DNA of 21,168 bases from Candidatus Krumholzibacteriia bacterium (GTDB taxonomy: Bacteria > Krumholzibacteriota > Krumholzibacteriia > LZORAL124-64-63): the NCBI GenBank assembly GCA_014859985.1, contig JACZKN010000218.1, positions 1 through 21,168 on the forward strand. The letters run 5' to 3'. Below are positions 8,650 through 18,731 of this stretch, in pieces. Under the pieces are notes generated by a model. That model worked only from the letters and a program-made list of their open reading frames with translations. It ran no database searches and was not told the origin of the DNA. The translations under genes and the position numbers were made by a program. Positions within the stretch are counted from its first letter, which is position 1; each line of letters opens with the position of its first letter.

Positions 8650-9735
8650 GTGAAGAGAATCATCATCGCGCTGCTCGTGACGCTGGCTGCCGCCGCCCCC
8701 GCCCAGGAACCGGGCCCCGCCGACGCCCTCTGGCCCCTCTATCAGCAGGGCGACTTCGACGCCGTGATCCGCCAGGGCAAGGAGCTGCTCATCAGCGGCG
8801 AAGAGACCGCCCAGGTGAACCTGGCCGTGGGCCGGGCCCTGGCCGACCTGGGGCAGTGGGCCGAGGCGGAGGTCTTCCTGCGCCGCGCCGCCGACCTGGA
8901 CGCCACCGGCAAGACCTGGGTCTACGCCTGGGCCTACGTGTACCTCGGCAACGCCGCCTGGACCGGTGGCGAGCCGGACGCCGCCCGCCAGGCCTGGATC
9001 CTGGCCCGCGACGCGGGCGCCACCCCCAACGCCACCCGGGCCGCGCGGATGAACCTGGTCGGCCTGGGCCTGGACGAGAGCTTCGCGTCCTGGCACCGAT
9101 TCACCACCGACCACTTCGCCTTCCTGTTCTCGGACCGGCTCGTCGACCTCGACCGCACCGTCTACGCCCGCGAGCACGAGGAGGCGTACGCGGCCATCAG
9201 CGCCTGGTTCGGCGGTGGGCCCGAGCAGCCCATCCGTTTCATCGTCTGGGCCGACCAGGACGAGGCGACCGCCGCGGGGATGCCCGAGCTGGGCTTCGCC
9301 CGACCCGAGCTGAACCTGGTCCATTGCCTGGTGCAGCAGACGGTGGGCCATGAGATGACCCACGTGATCGCCGTCGCGGCGCGGCAGCCCACGGTGCGCA
9401 TCGGCCTGATCAACGAGGGCACGGCCGTCTTCCACGACCGGACCGGCCGCGACCGGCTGGCCGTGGCCCGCCGCGTCCTGGCCGCGGCCACGACCGAGGC
9501 CGGCGGCCCGCTGCCCCCGGTCGCCCTGCGCGCCTTGTGGGACGACTGGTCCCTGCTGCCGGCTGGGGTGTCGTATCCGCTGGCGGGAGCCTGGGTCGAG
9601 CGGCTGGTGGAGAAAGGCGGGCGGGAGAAGTTCCTGGAGTTCTTCAGGGACCAGTCGCGGGAGCACGCGCGGCAGGTCTACGGGGCGGACCTGGAGGGGT
9701 GGATCGACGGGTTCGAGGCGGATCTGGCGCGCTGA
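8650..9735 (+). CDS. Exported TPR-containing gluzincin-type metallopeptidase (peptidase MA-like)
   Basis: 361 aa, starting with GTG preceded by GAGGAAGG at about 7 nt. An N-terminal signal peptide (MKRIIIALLVTLAAAAPA, then QE) predicts export. Residues about 25-130 form tetratricopeptide-like helical repeats (LYQQGDFDAVIRQGKELL; LADLGQWAEAEVFLRRA). The C-terminal half carries the zinc motif HEMTH (His234, Glu235, His238) and a downstream NEGTA (Glu256) that would be the third zinc ligand. This arrangement fits the gluzincin or peptidase-MA family of periplasmic proteins. Both histidines and both glutamates are present, so an active peptidase is plausible; the substrate is unknown. It lies 100 bp after the MFS gene on the same strand and converges on the lamin-tail protein. 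The length is normal for TPR-peptidase proteins. Confidence 0.82.
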   Translation: MKRIIIALLVTLAAAAPAQEPGPADALWPLYQQGDFDAVIRQGKELLISGEETAQVNLAVGRALADLGQWAEAEVFLRRAADLDATGKTWVYAWAYVYLGNAAWTGGEPDAARQAWILARDAGATPNATRAARMNLVGLGLDESFASWHRFTTDHFAFLFSDRLVDLDRTVYAREHEEAYAAISAWFGGGPEQPIRFIVWADQDEATAAGMPELGFARPELNLVHCLVQQTVGHEMTHVIAVAARQPTVRIGLINEGTAVFHDRTGRDRLAVARRVLAAATTEAGGPLPPVALRALWDDWSLLPAGVSYPLAGAWVERLVEKGGREKFLEFFRDQSREHARQVYGADLEGWIDGFEADLAR

Positions 9736-9755
9736 TCCCGGGCTGCCGTAAGGAC

Positions 9756-9785
9756 GGGCCCCGCCTCCCGAGGGAGACGGGGCCC
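9756..9785. terminator. GC-rich hairpin between convergent genes
   Basis: A 14-bp stem with one mismatch (GGGCCCCGCCTCCC / GGGAGACGGGGCCC, 2-nt spacer) lies 20 bp after the peptidase stop and 25 bp after the stop of the convergent lamin-tail gene. There is no T-tract on either strand. Position and stability suggest a two-way transcription terminator or mRNA 3'-end protector. Confidence 0.55.
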
Positions 9786-9810
9786 GCAGCGGTACCGGTG
9801 CGGAAGCTCG

Positions 9811-12426
9811 CTACCGCACCAGCATCATCTTCCTGGACCCGACCACCTTGCCGTCCAGCTCCAGCCGCTGGAAGTAGGTGCCGCTGGTGACCGAGCGGCC
9901 CTGGTCGTCGCGGCCGTCCCAGCGGTAGGCGCCGTCGTAGCTGCCGGCCGTCAGCTGGGCGTCCACCAGCGTGCGCACCTGGCGGCCGCGCACGTCGTAG
10001 ATGTCCAGGCGGGCGTGGCCGTCCCGGTCGAGGCTGAAGAACACCGCCGTCGACGGGTTGAACGGGTTGGGCACGTTGCCGCGCAGCTCGCTGAACAGGC
10101 CCGGCACCGGGACCGCCGACACGTCGTCGTTGGCCGTGCCCGGGGTGCCCAGATCGCCCGAACCGAAGGGCGTGATGGCGTTGCTCCAGGTGGCGCCGTC
10201 GGCGTTGTCGCCGTTGCCGCTCCACTGCATCGACGCGCCGTTGGGATCCGGCCAGACCGGCCCGCCGTCCCAGGCGATCTGGTCCACCAGGACGGCCCCG
10301 GCGGTCTCCAGGATCAGCTCGTCGTCGGCGTTGCCCAGGGTGATGCCCGTGTACTGGTAGAACAGGGTCACGCCCTCGGCGGCCATGGCCGCGGCGTTGA
10401 TGCCCAGCACCTTGTACTCGCCGGGATTGATGACCAGCGGGCCGCCGTTGTTGATCACGTGGCTGTCGGTGCCCAGGTCGCGGATGGTCCAGCCGTTGAT
10501 GTCCACGGCCACCGCGCCGGCATTGTGGATCTCGAACCACTCGCCGACCGCGTCGAGCAGCACCAGCGGGTTCTGCATGACCTCGGTGATGACGATCTGC
10601 GGGGCCGCCGCCGGCTCGATGATGGCGGCCGTCGTGCCCGGCGCGACGGGGTTGCCCGCCAGGTCGGTCACGTTCACGACCGCCAGGGTGTGGGGCGTGC
10701 CGGTCGGGTCGGCGGCCAGGGTCAGCACCACCTTCGTGGGGTCGACCTGCACGGCAGCCGTCAGCACGGCGATGGTGTTGCCCGGGGCGGCTGTCTCGTA
10801 CACGGAGTAGTTGCCGGCCGTGCCGCCGGTGATGGCCTCGATGGCCTCGTCGAACTGCAGCGTGACGGTGGTCGGCGTCGTCAGGTTCGCCGACAGCAGG
10901 AGCGGCGGTGTGGTGTCCGGGCCCTGGCCGTCGTTGACCACGTCGCTGCCCAGGCCCACGATGATCTGGCCCTGGCCCGCGAAGGTGCCGCCGGCACCGG
11001 CCGCGGTCACCTGGTCGCCCACCAGCCAGGAGGCGAGGTCCAGCACCACGTCGTCGTCGATGCGCACCACCACAGGCCCGGTGCCGTCGTCGATGGTGAC
11101 GTTGTGGGCGGGGTTGGTGCCGCCGGTGGTGGCGATGGCGGTGATGGGGCCGGCGGACCTGATGTAGGTGCCCTCGTTGGCCGGGGCCGCCGCCGCGCCC
11201 GTGCCCAGCAGCGTCGGGGTGAGCACGGGGTTGCCGGTGCTCAGGGTGGTGACCTCGTAGTTGACGATCTCCACGGTGGTGCCGAACCAGTCCATGCGGC
11301 CGGTCACCTCGACGATGGCGGAGGTGTCGTTCAGCAGGGCGCCGCCGGTGCTGAACGTGGTGCCGAAGACGTTCAGGCCGCGGCCGCTGCCGTCCTGGAG
11401 CCAGGCCGAGACGGTGGTGCCGTCGGCCCGGTAGTCGCCGGGGATGAAGACCTGGCCCCGGACCGTGACCAGGGTGCCGTCGTAGCCGGCGCTGTCGGCG
11501 TGGATGGTGGCGATGGGGGTGATCGTCCGCGGCGCGACCGTGTAGCTGTAGAAGTTGGCGGGGGCGCCGGCGGGGTTGACGCCGGTCTGGGCGTCGTTGT
11601 CCGTGGCCTGGACGTAGTAGTCCACCGCATCGCCCAGCAGGCCGGCCGCGATGGTGGCGCTGTAGCCGCTGCCGCCGGTGCTGCCCATGGCGGTGGAGGC
11701 GAAGCCGCCGCCGTTGAGCTGCACCCACAGGGTCACGGCCGTCACGGTGCCGTCGGCGTCGGTGGCCTCGGCAGTCACGGTCACGGTCTCGCCCGGCTCG
11801 GGCAGGATGGGCCGATGGATGACGTTGCTGACCATCGGCGCCTGCAGGGGCACGCCGCCGTTGGGCGCGCCGGGGGTGCCGAAGTCGCCATCGCCGAAGA
11901 CGGCGGTGGAGGTGGCCCAGTTGGCGCCCACGTTGTTGTCGCCGGAGGACTCGTCCCACATCATCGAGGCGCCGTTGGGGTCGGGCCAGACCGGGCCGCC
12001 GTCCCACATGACGCGGTCGATCTCCACCAGGCTCGTGTTCAAGAGGACGATCTCGTCGTCGCTGTTGCCCAGGTCGAAGGTGCCGGTCCCACCGTACTGG
12101 TAGAACACGGTCACGCCCTGGGTGGCCATGGCGGCGGCGTTGCGGGCCAGCACCACGTACGCGCCCGCGGGCACGACGAGGGGCCCGCCGCTGGCGACGA
12201 CGATGCTGTTGGTGCCGTCGTCCTTGATGGTCCAGCCCTCGATGTCGACCGGGTCGGGGCCGGTGTTGTGGAGCTCGAACCATTCGCCGTCCGTGTCGGC
12301 CAGGACCAGCGGGTTCTGCATGATCTCGGTGATGACGATGTCGGTGTCGGCGGCCAGGGCGGGCGCGGCGCCGAACACGAGCAGCGCGCAGGCCAGCACG
12401 GCCCTTGCAACGTTAGCAGGTCGCAT
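9811..12426 (-). CDS. Secreted protein with two lamin-tail domains, OB-like core and FlgD-like C-terminus
   Basis: 871 aa. The start is firm: AGGAG lies 8 nt before ATG, and a signal peptide ending APALA follows. Order of parts: lamin-tail domain 1 (about 29-190: VITEIMQNPLVL, EWFELHN, GWTIKD), Ig-like (197-290), two OB-like segments (about 300-390, 417-495; GTLVTVRGQVF, SAWLQDGSG), an SbsA/Big_5-like Ig segment ending DLAGNPVAPG (504-605), and lamin-tail domain 2 (610-765). A FlgD-like domain with NPFNP (about 785) follows, ending RKMMLVR. The two lamin-tail domains are close paralogues sharing WDGGPVWPDPNGASM. In other bacteria lamin-tail plus OB-like modules often accompany extracellular nucleases, but no nuclease motif is visible here, so an adhesive, binding or structural role outside the cell is more likely. 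It is divergent from recQ. Confidence 0.87.
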   Translation of the reverse strand: MRPANVARAVLACALLVFGAAPALAADTDIVITEIMQNPLVLADTDGEWFELHNTGPDPVDIEGWTIKDDGTNSIVVASGGPLVVPAGAYVVLARNAAAMATQGVTVFYQYGGTGTFDLGNSDDEIVLLNTSLVEIDRVMWDGGPVWPDPNGASMMWDESSGDNNVGANWATSTAVFGDGDFGTPGAPNGGVPLQAPMVSNVIHRPILPEPGETVTVTAEATDADGTVTAVTLWVQLNGGGFASTAMGSTGGSGYSATIAAGLLGDAVDYYVQATDNDAQTGVNPAGAPANFYSYTVAPRTITPIATIHADSAGYDGTLVTVRGQVFIPGDYRADGTTVSAWLQDGSGRGLNVFGTTFSTGGALLNDTSAIVEVTGRMDWFGTTVEIVNYEVTTLSTGNPVLTPTLLGTGAAAAPANEGTYIRSAGPITAIATTGGTNPAHNVTIDDGTGPVVVRIDDDVVLDLASWLVGDQVTAAGAGGTFAGQGQIIVGLGSDVVNDGQGPDTTPPLLLSANLTTPTTVTLQFDEAIEAITGGTAGNYSVYETAAPGNTIAVLTAAVQVDPTKVVLTLAADPTGTPHTLAVVNVTDLAGNPVAPGTTAAIIEPAAAPQIVITEVMQNPLVLLDAVGEWFEIHNAGAVAVDINGWTIRDLGTDSHVINNGGPLVINPGEYKVLGINAAAMAAEGVTLFYQYTGITLGNADDELILETAGAVLVDQIAWDGGPVWPDPNGASMQWSGNGDNADGATWSNAITPFGSGDLGTPGTANDDVSAVPVPGLFSELRGNVPNPFNPSTAVFFSLDRDGHARLDIYDVRGRQVRTLVDAQLTAGSYDGAYRWDGRDDQGRSVTSGTYFQRLELDGKVVGSRKMMLVR

Positions 12427-12495
12427 GGCGGCATCTCCTGTCGATCAGGGGCGATCGCCCACGGCGGGCCGCGGGCAGGGACTCTCGCACCGCCC

Positions 12496-12504
12496 ATACT
12501 AGCA
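12496..12504 (-). promoter_or_regulatory. Possible extended -10 promoter of the lamin-tail protein gene
   Basis: Read on the minus strand this is TGCTAGTAT: an extended -10 (TGn) followed by TAGTAT, a 5/6 match to TATAAT. It would start transcription near 12489 and give a leader of about 60 nt. No -35 box is seen at 16-18 bp, as is often so for extended -10 promoters. It is one of few AT-rich patches in the spacer. Confidence 0.3.
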
Positions 12505-12536
12505 CCTCCGGCGGTCGTTTGGGTGAGGATTGTGCA

Positions 12537-12556
12537 AAAATCGTCGAAAATCGTCG
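12537..12556. repeat. Perfect tandem decamer AAAATCGTCG x2 upstream of recQ
   Basis: Two head-to-tail copies of AAAATCGTCG without spacer, in an otherwise GC-rich divergent spacer. A 10-bp period would put both copies on the same face of the DNA helix, which suits cooperative protein binding; this is inference. Confidence 0.6.
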
Positions 12557-12577
12557 GGACGGGGACCGGCGCACCCC

Positions 12578-12622
12578 CCCGGGAGGGCAGCCCGGCCCGT
12601 CCCTTGGCCGATCCCTCCCGGG
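12578..12622. promoter_or_regulatory. 10-bp inverted repeat directly upstream of recQ
   Basis: CCCGGGAGGG at 12578-12587 is the exact reverse complement of CCCTCCCGGG at 12613-12622, with a 25-bp spacer. The right arm ends 19 bp before the recQ ATG. It could be an operator or an mRNA hairpin covering the translation start region; no clear Shine-Dalgarno is visible there. Confidence 0.4.
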
Positions 12623-12641
12623 ATGGTACCTTGAGCCGACC

Positions 12642-14506
<1,865 letters not shown>

Positions 14507-14510
<4 letters not shown>

Positions 14511-14535
14511 CAACCGGCGGGGTTGGCACTATATT
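14507..14535 (+). promoter_or_regulatory. Sigma70-like promoter of the rhodanese lipoprotein gene
   Basis: GTGACA (14507-14512, 5/6 match to the -35 box) and TATATT (14530-14535, 5/6 match to the -10 box) are separated by exactly 17 bp. The -35 box overlaps the recQ stop codon. Transcription would start near 14542, about 60 nt before the ATG. This is the best promoter in the window and one of the few AT-rich patches. Confidence 0.6.
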
Positions 14536-14555
14536 AGTTGCGAAAGAGCGCAACT
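14536..14555. promoter_or_regulatory. Inverted repeat operator over the predicted transcription start
   Basis: AGTTGCG-AAAGAG-CGCAACT: perfect 7-bp arms with a 6-bp spacer, starting at the base right after the -10 box, so a bound dimer would block the polymerase. The size and placement suit a winged-helix or TetR-type repressor. No regulator gene lies next to it, so the binding protein is unknown. A transcript starting upstream could also fold it as a hairpin. Confidence 0.5.
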
Positions 14556-14604
14556 GTTGGCCCCGGGGTCGGAACCGGCACCCCGACCGAAGGAGACACC
14601 AGCC

Positions 14605-15300
14605 ATGCCCGCGCGCTTCCGGACGCTGCTGCTCGTGGCCGTCCTGTTCCTGCCCACCTTGTTCCTGACCGCTTGCGGCCGATCCGCGCCCCCGGCCGAC
14701 GCGCCCGCCGTCGACGGACGGCTCGAGGACGGCCTGCGCGTCCTGACCTTCGACCCCTCGCGACCGGACGCCCGCTACACCATCTACCGCGGCGACTACG
14801 TGCGCCCCGAGTTGGCCGGCGGCGGGCCCTTCAGCCTGGAGATCGCGGCCCTGGGCGTGGACCTGCGGGTGCCGACCGCCACGGGCGAGCCGGCCTTCTT
14901 CAAGGTGCCCGACGCGGGGGTGTACCCCTTCCGCATCGGCGACCTGGCCGGCGAGATCGAGGCGCTCGAGTACCGCGCCGCCGCCTACCGCGAGGTCTCG
15001 GCCAAGGAGGCGGCCGCGCTGCTGCCGAGCCTTCGCCCGTTCGTGCTGGACGTGCGCACCGGGCGCGAGTTCGCCGCCGGCCACCTCGACGGCGCCACCC
15101 TGATCCCGGTGCAGGCCCTGTCCCGGCGCCTGGACGAACTGGCCGCCCACCGGCACGAGCCGGTGCTGATCTACTGCGCAACCGGCAACCGCAGCACCGT
15201 GGCCGGGAAGATGCTCGTCGATGCGGGCTTCACCAACGTGATCAACGTGCGGCGCGGCATCGCCGAGTGGGCACGCGAGGGGTTGCCGGTGGTGCGGTAG
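14605..15300 (+). CDS. Rhodanese-domain lipoprotein with N-terminal beta-sandwich
   Basis: 231 aa. The ATG has AAGGAG 9 nt upstream. The leader ends in the lipobox LTAC with Cys24 as the lipidated residue, so the protein should be anchored in a membrane facing the periplasm or outside. Residues about 30-125 look like a small cupredoxin-type beta-sandwich (RGDYVRPEL, KVPDAGVYPF) but without an obvious Cys/His/Met copper ligand set. Residues 128-231 form a rhodanese domain: VLDVRTGREFAAGHLDGA, then the catalytic loop CATGNRS with Cys191, then GGI-like RRGIAEW. The active cysteine is present, so transfer of sulfur to an acceptor such as thiols or cyanide is plausible; the physiological substrate is unknown. 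Likely controlled by the promoter and inverted repeat directly upstream. The N-domain assignment is weaker than the rhodanese call. Confidence 0.87.
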   Translation: MPARFRTLLLVAVLFLPTLFLTACGRSAPPADAPAVDGRLEDGLRVLTFDPSRPDARYTIYRGDYVRPELAGGGPFSLEIAALGVDLRVPTATGEPAFFKVPDAGVYPFRIGDLAGEIEALEYRAAAYREVSAKEAAALLPSLRPFVLDVRTGREFAAGHLDGATLIPVQALSRRLDELAAHRHEPVLIYCATGNRSTVAGKMLVDAGFTNVINVRRGIAEWAREGLPVVR

Positions 15301-15387
15301 CGCGGCGACCCGGTGCGGCCGTCGCAACCCCTATCCCGCCCTGTCGTATAGGCGCTGTTCTCTCCCGACCCATCCCTGGAGGTTCCC

Positions 15388-18300
15388 ATGACCGCTTCGT
15401 CAACGCGCCCGCGGCTGCTGGGCCTGGCCCTGCTGCTGCTGGCCGCCGCGCCCGCCCTGGCCGCCCGTCCCTACGTGGGCCAGGCCGACCTGCACGGCGA
15501 CCGCATCGTCTTTACCGCCGAGGACGACCTCTGGTCCTGCGACCGGCAGGGCGGCGACGTCCGCCGCCTGACCCGGTTCGAGGGCGCCGAGTACTTCCCG
15601 CATATCGCGCCCGACGGCGCGCTGGTGGCCTTCACCGGCGAGTACGACGGCAACCGCGACGTGTACGTGATCCCCGCCGGCGGCGGCGAGCCGCGGCGGC
15701 TGACCTGGCATCCGGGCAGCGACGAGGTCGTGGGTTGGCATCCGGACGGCCGGGTCATCTTCCGCAGCCGCCGCACCGATCCCCACGGGGACTGGCACGT
15801 GTACTTCGTGAAGCCCGACGGCGGCGATCCGCAGGAGGCGCCCCTGGGCGCGGCCACCCGCCTGGCGGTCGACCCCCGAAGCGGCCGCTGGGCCTTCAAC
15901 GTCACCGAGCGCGAGCGCTCGACCTGGAAGCGCTACCGCGGCGGCACGGCCGCCGACATCTGGGTCGGCCATCCGGACCGCGGCGACTACCGGCAGGTCA
16001 CCGACTTCGCCGGCCCGGACGAGCTGCCCATGTGGCACGGCGGGCGCCTCTACTTCCTGAGCGACCAGGGGGGCACCGCCAACCTGTGGAGCTGCGAGCC
16101 CGACGGCAGCGGCCGCGCCCCGCTGACGGCCTTCGCCACCTGGGATGCCCGCTGGCCCGCCATGGGCGACGACGGCACCGTCGTCTTCACGCTGGGCGGG
16201 GACCTGCAGCTGTGCGACACCGCCACCGGCAAGGTGCGGGCGGTGGCCGTCGACCTGCCCAGCGACCGGGCCCTGACCCGCACGCGCTACCGCGCCGCGG
16301 GACGCGACCTGCAGGGCTTCGACCTCGCGCCCGACGGCGAGCGCCTGCTGGTGGAGGTGCGCGGCGAGCTGTTCTCGGTGCCGGTGAAGGAGGGCGTCAC
16401 CCTGCCGGTGACCCGCGGCAGCGGCGCCCGCGAGCGGGCGGCGCGCTTCAGCCACGACGGCAAGCAGGTGATCTACTGGAGCGACGAGAGCGGCGAGGAC
16501 GCCCTGCTGCGCAAGGACGCCTGGGGCCGGGACAAGGCCCAGGTCCTGCGCCCGGCGGGCCGGGGCCCGTGGCCCTTCGCCGCGGTGCCGTCGCCCGACG
16601 GCAAGTGGATCGCCTGGACCGACAGCGACTACCGGCTGATGGTGATGAAGGCCGAGGGCGGCGGCGAGCGCGAGGCCGACCGCGGCGTCCGCGGCCCCAT
16701 CCGCAACGCCGCCTGGAGCCCGGACGGCCGCTGGCTGGCCTACGAACGGGAGCTGGAGAACGACTACCCGTCCATCTTCATCTACGACACCCGGGAGGGC
16801 CTGGCGCGGGCGGTCACGGGCCGCTGGGCCGCCGACCACAGCCCGGCCTGGGATCCGGACGGCCGCTACCTGTGGTTCGTGTCCAACCGCGCCACCAATC
16901 CGGTGCTGGGGCAGACCGACCTGCAGAACGTCGAGGTCAAGAACGAGCTGATCTACGCGCTGCTGCTGCGGCCGGACGTGAAGAGCCCGCTGCTGCGGGA
17001 CGCCGGGTTGCCGCCGTCGGGCCAGGCGGACGACGAGCCGAAGAAGGACAAGGACAAGGACAAGGCGAAGGACGAGCAGAAGGACGAGGCTCCGGCCCCC
17101 GTCGTCATCGACTTCGCCGGCCTGGCGGAGCGCGTGGTGGAACTGCCGGTGGACCGGGGCGACTACGTCCGCACGGGCGCCACCGCGGCCCACGTGTTCT
17201 TCGTCCGGCAGCCGCTGCAGGGCATGGCCGAGGGTCCGGACTTCTTCGAGCAGGCGCCGCCGCAGGACGAGCTCATGGCCTGGAGCCTGGAGGACCGCGA
17301 GGCCGTGACCTTCGCCTCCGGCATCAGTGCCTACGAACTGGAGGCGAAGGCCGGCAAGATCGCCATCATGACCCAGCCGGGGGAGATCGCGGTCGTCGGC
17401 GCCGCGGCGCCCCCGGGCGAGGCCATGGCCAAGGGCAAGGTGAAGCTGGACGACGCGGTGGTCGAACTGGACCCCCGCGCCGAGTGGGCCCAGATCTACT
17501 GGGAAGCCTGGCGCCAGATGCGCGACTTCTACTGGGACGCGGGCATGGCGGGCCTGGACTGGGGCGCGATCGGCAAGCAGTACGCGGGCCTGCTGGACCG
17601 CGTGTCCAGCCGCGCGGACCTGAGCGACCTGATCGGCCAGGTCTACGGCGAGGCCAACACCAGCCACGCCTACGTGTTCGGCGGCGACGTCGGCGTGCAG
17701 GTGCCGCGGGTGACGACGGGCCTTCTGGGCGCCGACCTGGTGCGCGAGGGCGACGCCTACCGCATCGCGCGCATCCTGCGGGGGGACGGTGCGGACCGCG
17801 TCCGATCGCCCTTGGACGAGCCGGGGGTGGACGCGGACGAGGGCGACTTCGTGCTGGCGGTCAACGGCCAGCCGGTCAAGGGCGCGCCCAACCTCCACGC
17901 CCTGCTGGCCGGGCTGGCGGGCCGGCAGGTGCTGCTGACGGTGGCCGACGACGCGGGCGGGAAGAACCGCCGTGACGTGCTGGTCACGACCCTGCGCGGC
18001 GAGGACGGCCTGCGCTACGCCGACTGGGTGCGCCGCAACCGCGAGCACGTGGCCGAGCAGACCGGCGGCAGGATCGGCTACATCCACGTCCCGGACATGG
18101 GCACCAGCGGCATGGTGGCCTTCAACAAGTGGTTCTACCCGCAGCTGGACAAGGAGGGGCTGATCGTCGACGTGCGCTGGAACGGCGGCGGCTTCGTCAG
18201 CCAGATGCTGGTCGAGCGCCTGCGCCGGCCGATCCTGGCCTACGACCGCGCGCGCAACGGCGCGGTCCAGACCTACCCGTACCGCGCGCTGCGCGGCCCG

Positions 18301-18699
18301 TTCGTGGTGCTGACCAACGAGAACGCCGGCAGCGACGGCGACATCTTCCCCCAGGCGGTCCAGCTGGAAGGCCTGGCCCCGGTGATCGGCAAGCGCAGCT
18401 GGGGCGGCGTGGTGGGCATCAACGCCATCCGGCCCCTGCAGGACGGCGGCCTGGTGACCCAGCCGGTGGTGGCCTGGTGGGATGCCGCCAAGGGCTGGGG
18501 CGTGGAGAACCACGGCGTCGATCCGGACATCGTGGTGGACAACCTGCCCCAGGACCTGGCCCGGGGCATCGACGCCCAGCTGCAGCGGGGCATCGCCGAG
18601 GTGCTGAAGCTCCACGCGGCCGAGCCGCCGGTCACCCCGGACTTCGAGCCGGTGCCGGCGCGGTCGCGCGAGGCGTACCGCGTGCGCGAGCTGAAGTAG
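15388..18699 (+). CDS. Exported Tricorn protease homologue (peptidase family S41B)
   Basis: 1103 aa; Thermoplasma Tricorn is 1071. Tricorn is a large serine protease that trims peptides. GGAGG precedes the ATG by 5 nt and a signal peptide ending AAPALA predicts export. Two beta-propellers (about 27-320 and 320-690) show repeated blades such as (W)SPDGRWLAYE and HDGKQVIYWSDES. C1, PDZ (about 776-860) and C2 domains follow. Catalytic residues are conserved: Ser759-His760 (NTSHAY), nucleophile Ser982 (NENAGSDGD) and Glu1040 (WGVENHGVDPD), matching archaeal Ser745-His746, Ser965 and Glu1023. A Lys/Asp-rich linker (KDKDKDKAKDEQKDE, about 553-567) is inserted in the second propeller. Because of the signal peptide it probably degrades peptides in the periplasm or outside the cell, unlike the cytosolic archaeal enzyme. 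No partner aminopeptidase lies nearby. Confidence 0.95.
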   Translation: MTASSTRPRLLGLALLLLAAAPALAARPYVGQADLHGDRIVFTAEDDLWSCDRQGGDVRRLTRFEGAEYFPHIAPDGALVAFTGEYDGNRDVYVIPAGGGEPRRLTWHPGSDEVVGWHPDGRVIFRSRRTDPHGDWHVYFVKPDGGDPQEAPLGAATRLAVDPRSGRWAFNVTERERSTWKRYRGGTAADIWVGHPDRGDYRQVTDFAGPDELPMWHGGRLYFLSDQGGTANLWSCEPDGSGRAPLTAFATWDARWPAMGDDGTVVFTLGGDLQLCDTATGKVRAVAVDLPSDRALTRTRYRAAGRDLQGFDLAPDGERLLVEVRGELFSVPVKEGVTLPVTRGSGARERAARFSHDGKQVIYWSDESGEDALLRKDAWGRDKAQVLRPAGRGPWPFAAVPSPDGKWIAWTDSDYRLMVMKAEGGGEREADRGVRGPIRNAAWSPDGRWLAYERELENDYPSIFIYDTREGLARAVTGRWAADHSPAWDPDGRYLWFVSNRATNPVLGQTDLQNVEVKNELIYALLLRPDVKSPLLRDAGLPPSGQADDEPKKDKDKDKAKDEQKDEAPAPVVIDFAGLAERVVELPVDRGDYVRTGATAAHVFFVRQPLQGMAEGPDFFEQAPPQDELMAWSLEDREAVTFASGISAYELEAKAGKIAIMTQPGEIAVVGAAAPPGEAMAKGKVKLDDAVVELDPRAEWAQIYWEAWRQMRDFYWDAGMAGLDWGAIGKQYAGLLDRVSSRADLSDLIGQVYGEANTSHAYVFGGDVGVQVPRVTTGLLGADLVREGDAYRIARILRGDGADRVRSPLDEPGVDADEGDFVLAVNGQPVKGAPNLHALLAGLAGRQVLLTVADDAGGKNRRDVLVTTLRGEDGLRYADWVRRNREHVAEQTGGRIGYIHVPDMGTSGMVAFNKWFYPQLDKEGLIVDVRWNGGGFVSQMLVERLRRPILAYDRARNGAVQTYPYRALRGPFVVLTNENAGSDGDIFPQAVQLEGLAPVIGKRSWGGVVGINAIRPLQDGGLVTQPVVAWWDAAKGWGVENHGVDPDIVVDNLPQDLARGIDAQLQRGIAEVLKLHAAEPPVTPDFEPVPARSREAYRVRELK

Positions 18700-18731
18700 C
18701 GTCCGTCCGGTCCGCAGGGCCGGGCGCGGCG

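Noticed and set aside
15301..15387. TATAGG at 15347 as the -10 box of a Tricorn promoter
   Set aside because: Weak match with no -35 box at a workable distance; Tricorn may be read from the upstream promoter.
14538..18615. Long frames overlapping the Tricorn gene on both strands (about 1145 and 1071 codons)
   Set aside because: Arg/Ala/Gly-rich translations without motifs; Tricorn in its own frame has all catalytic residues, a leader and a Shine-Dalgarno.
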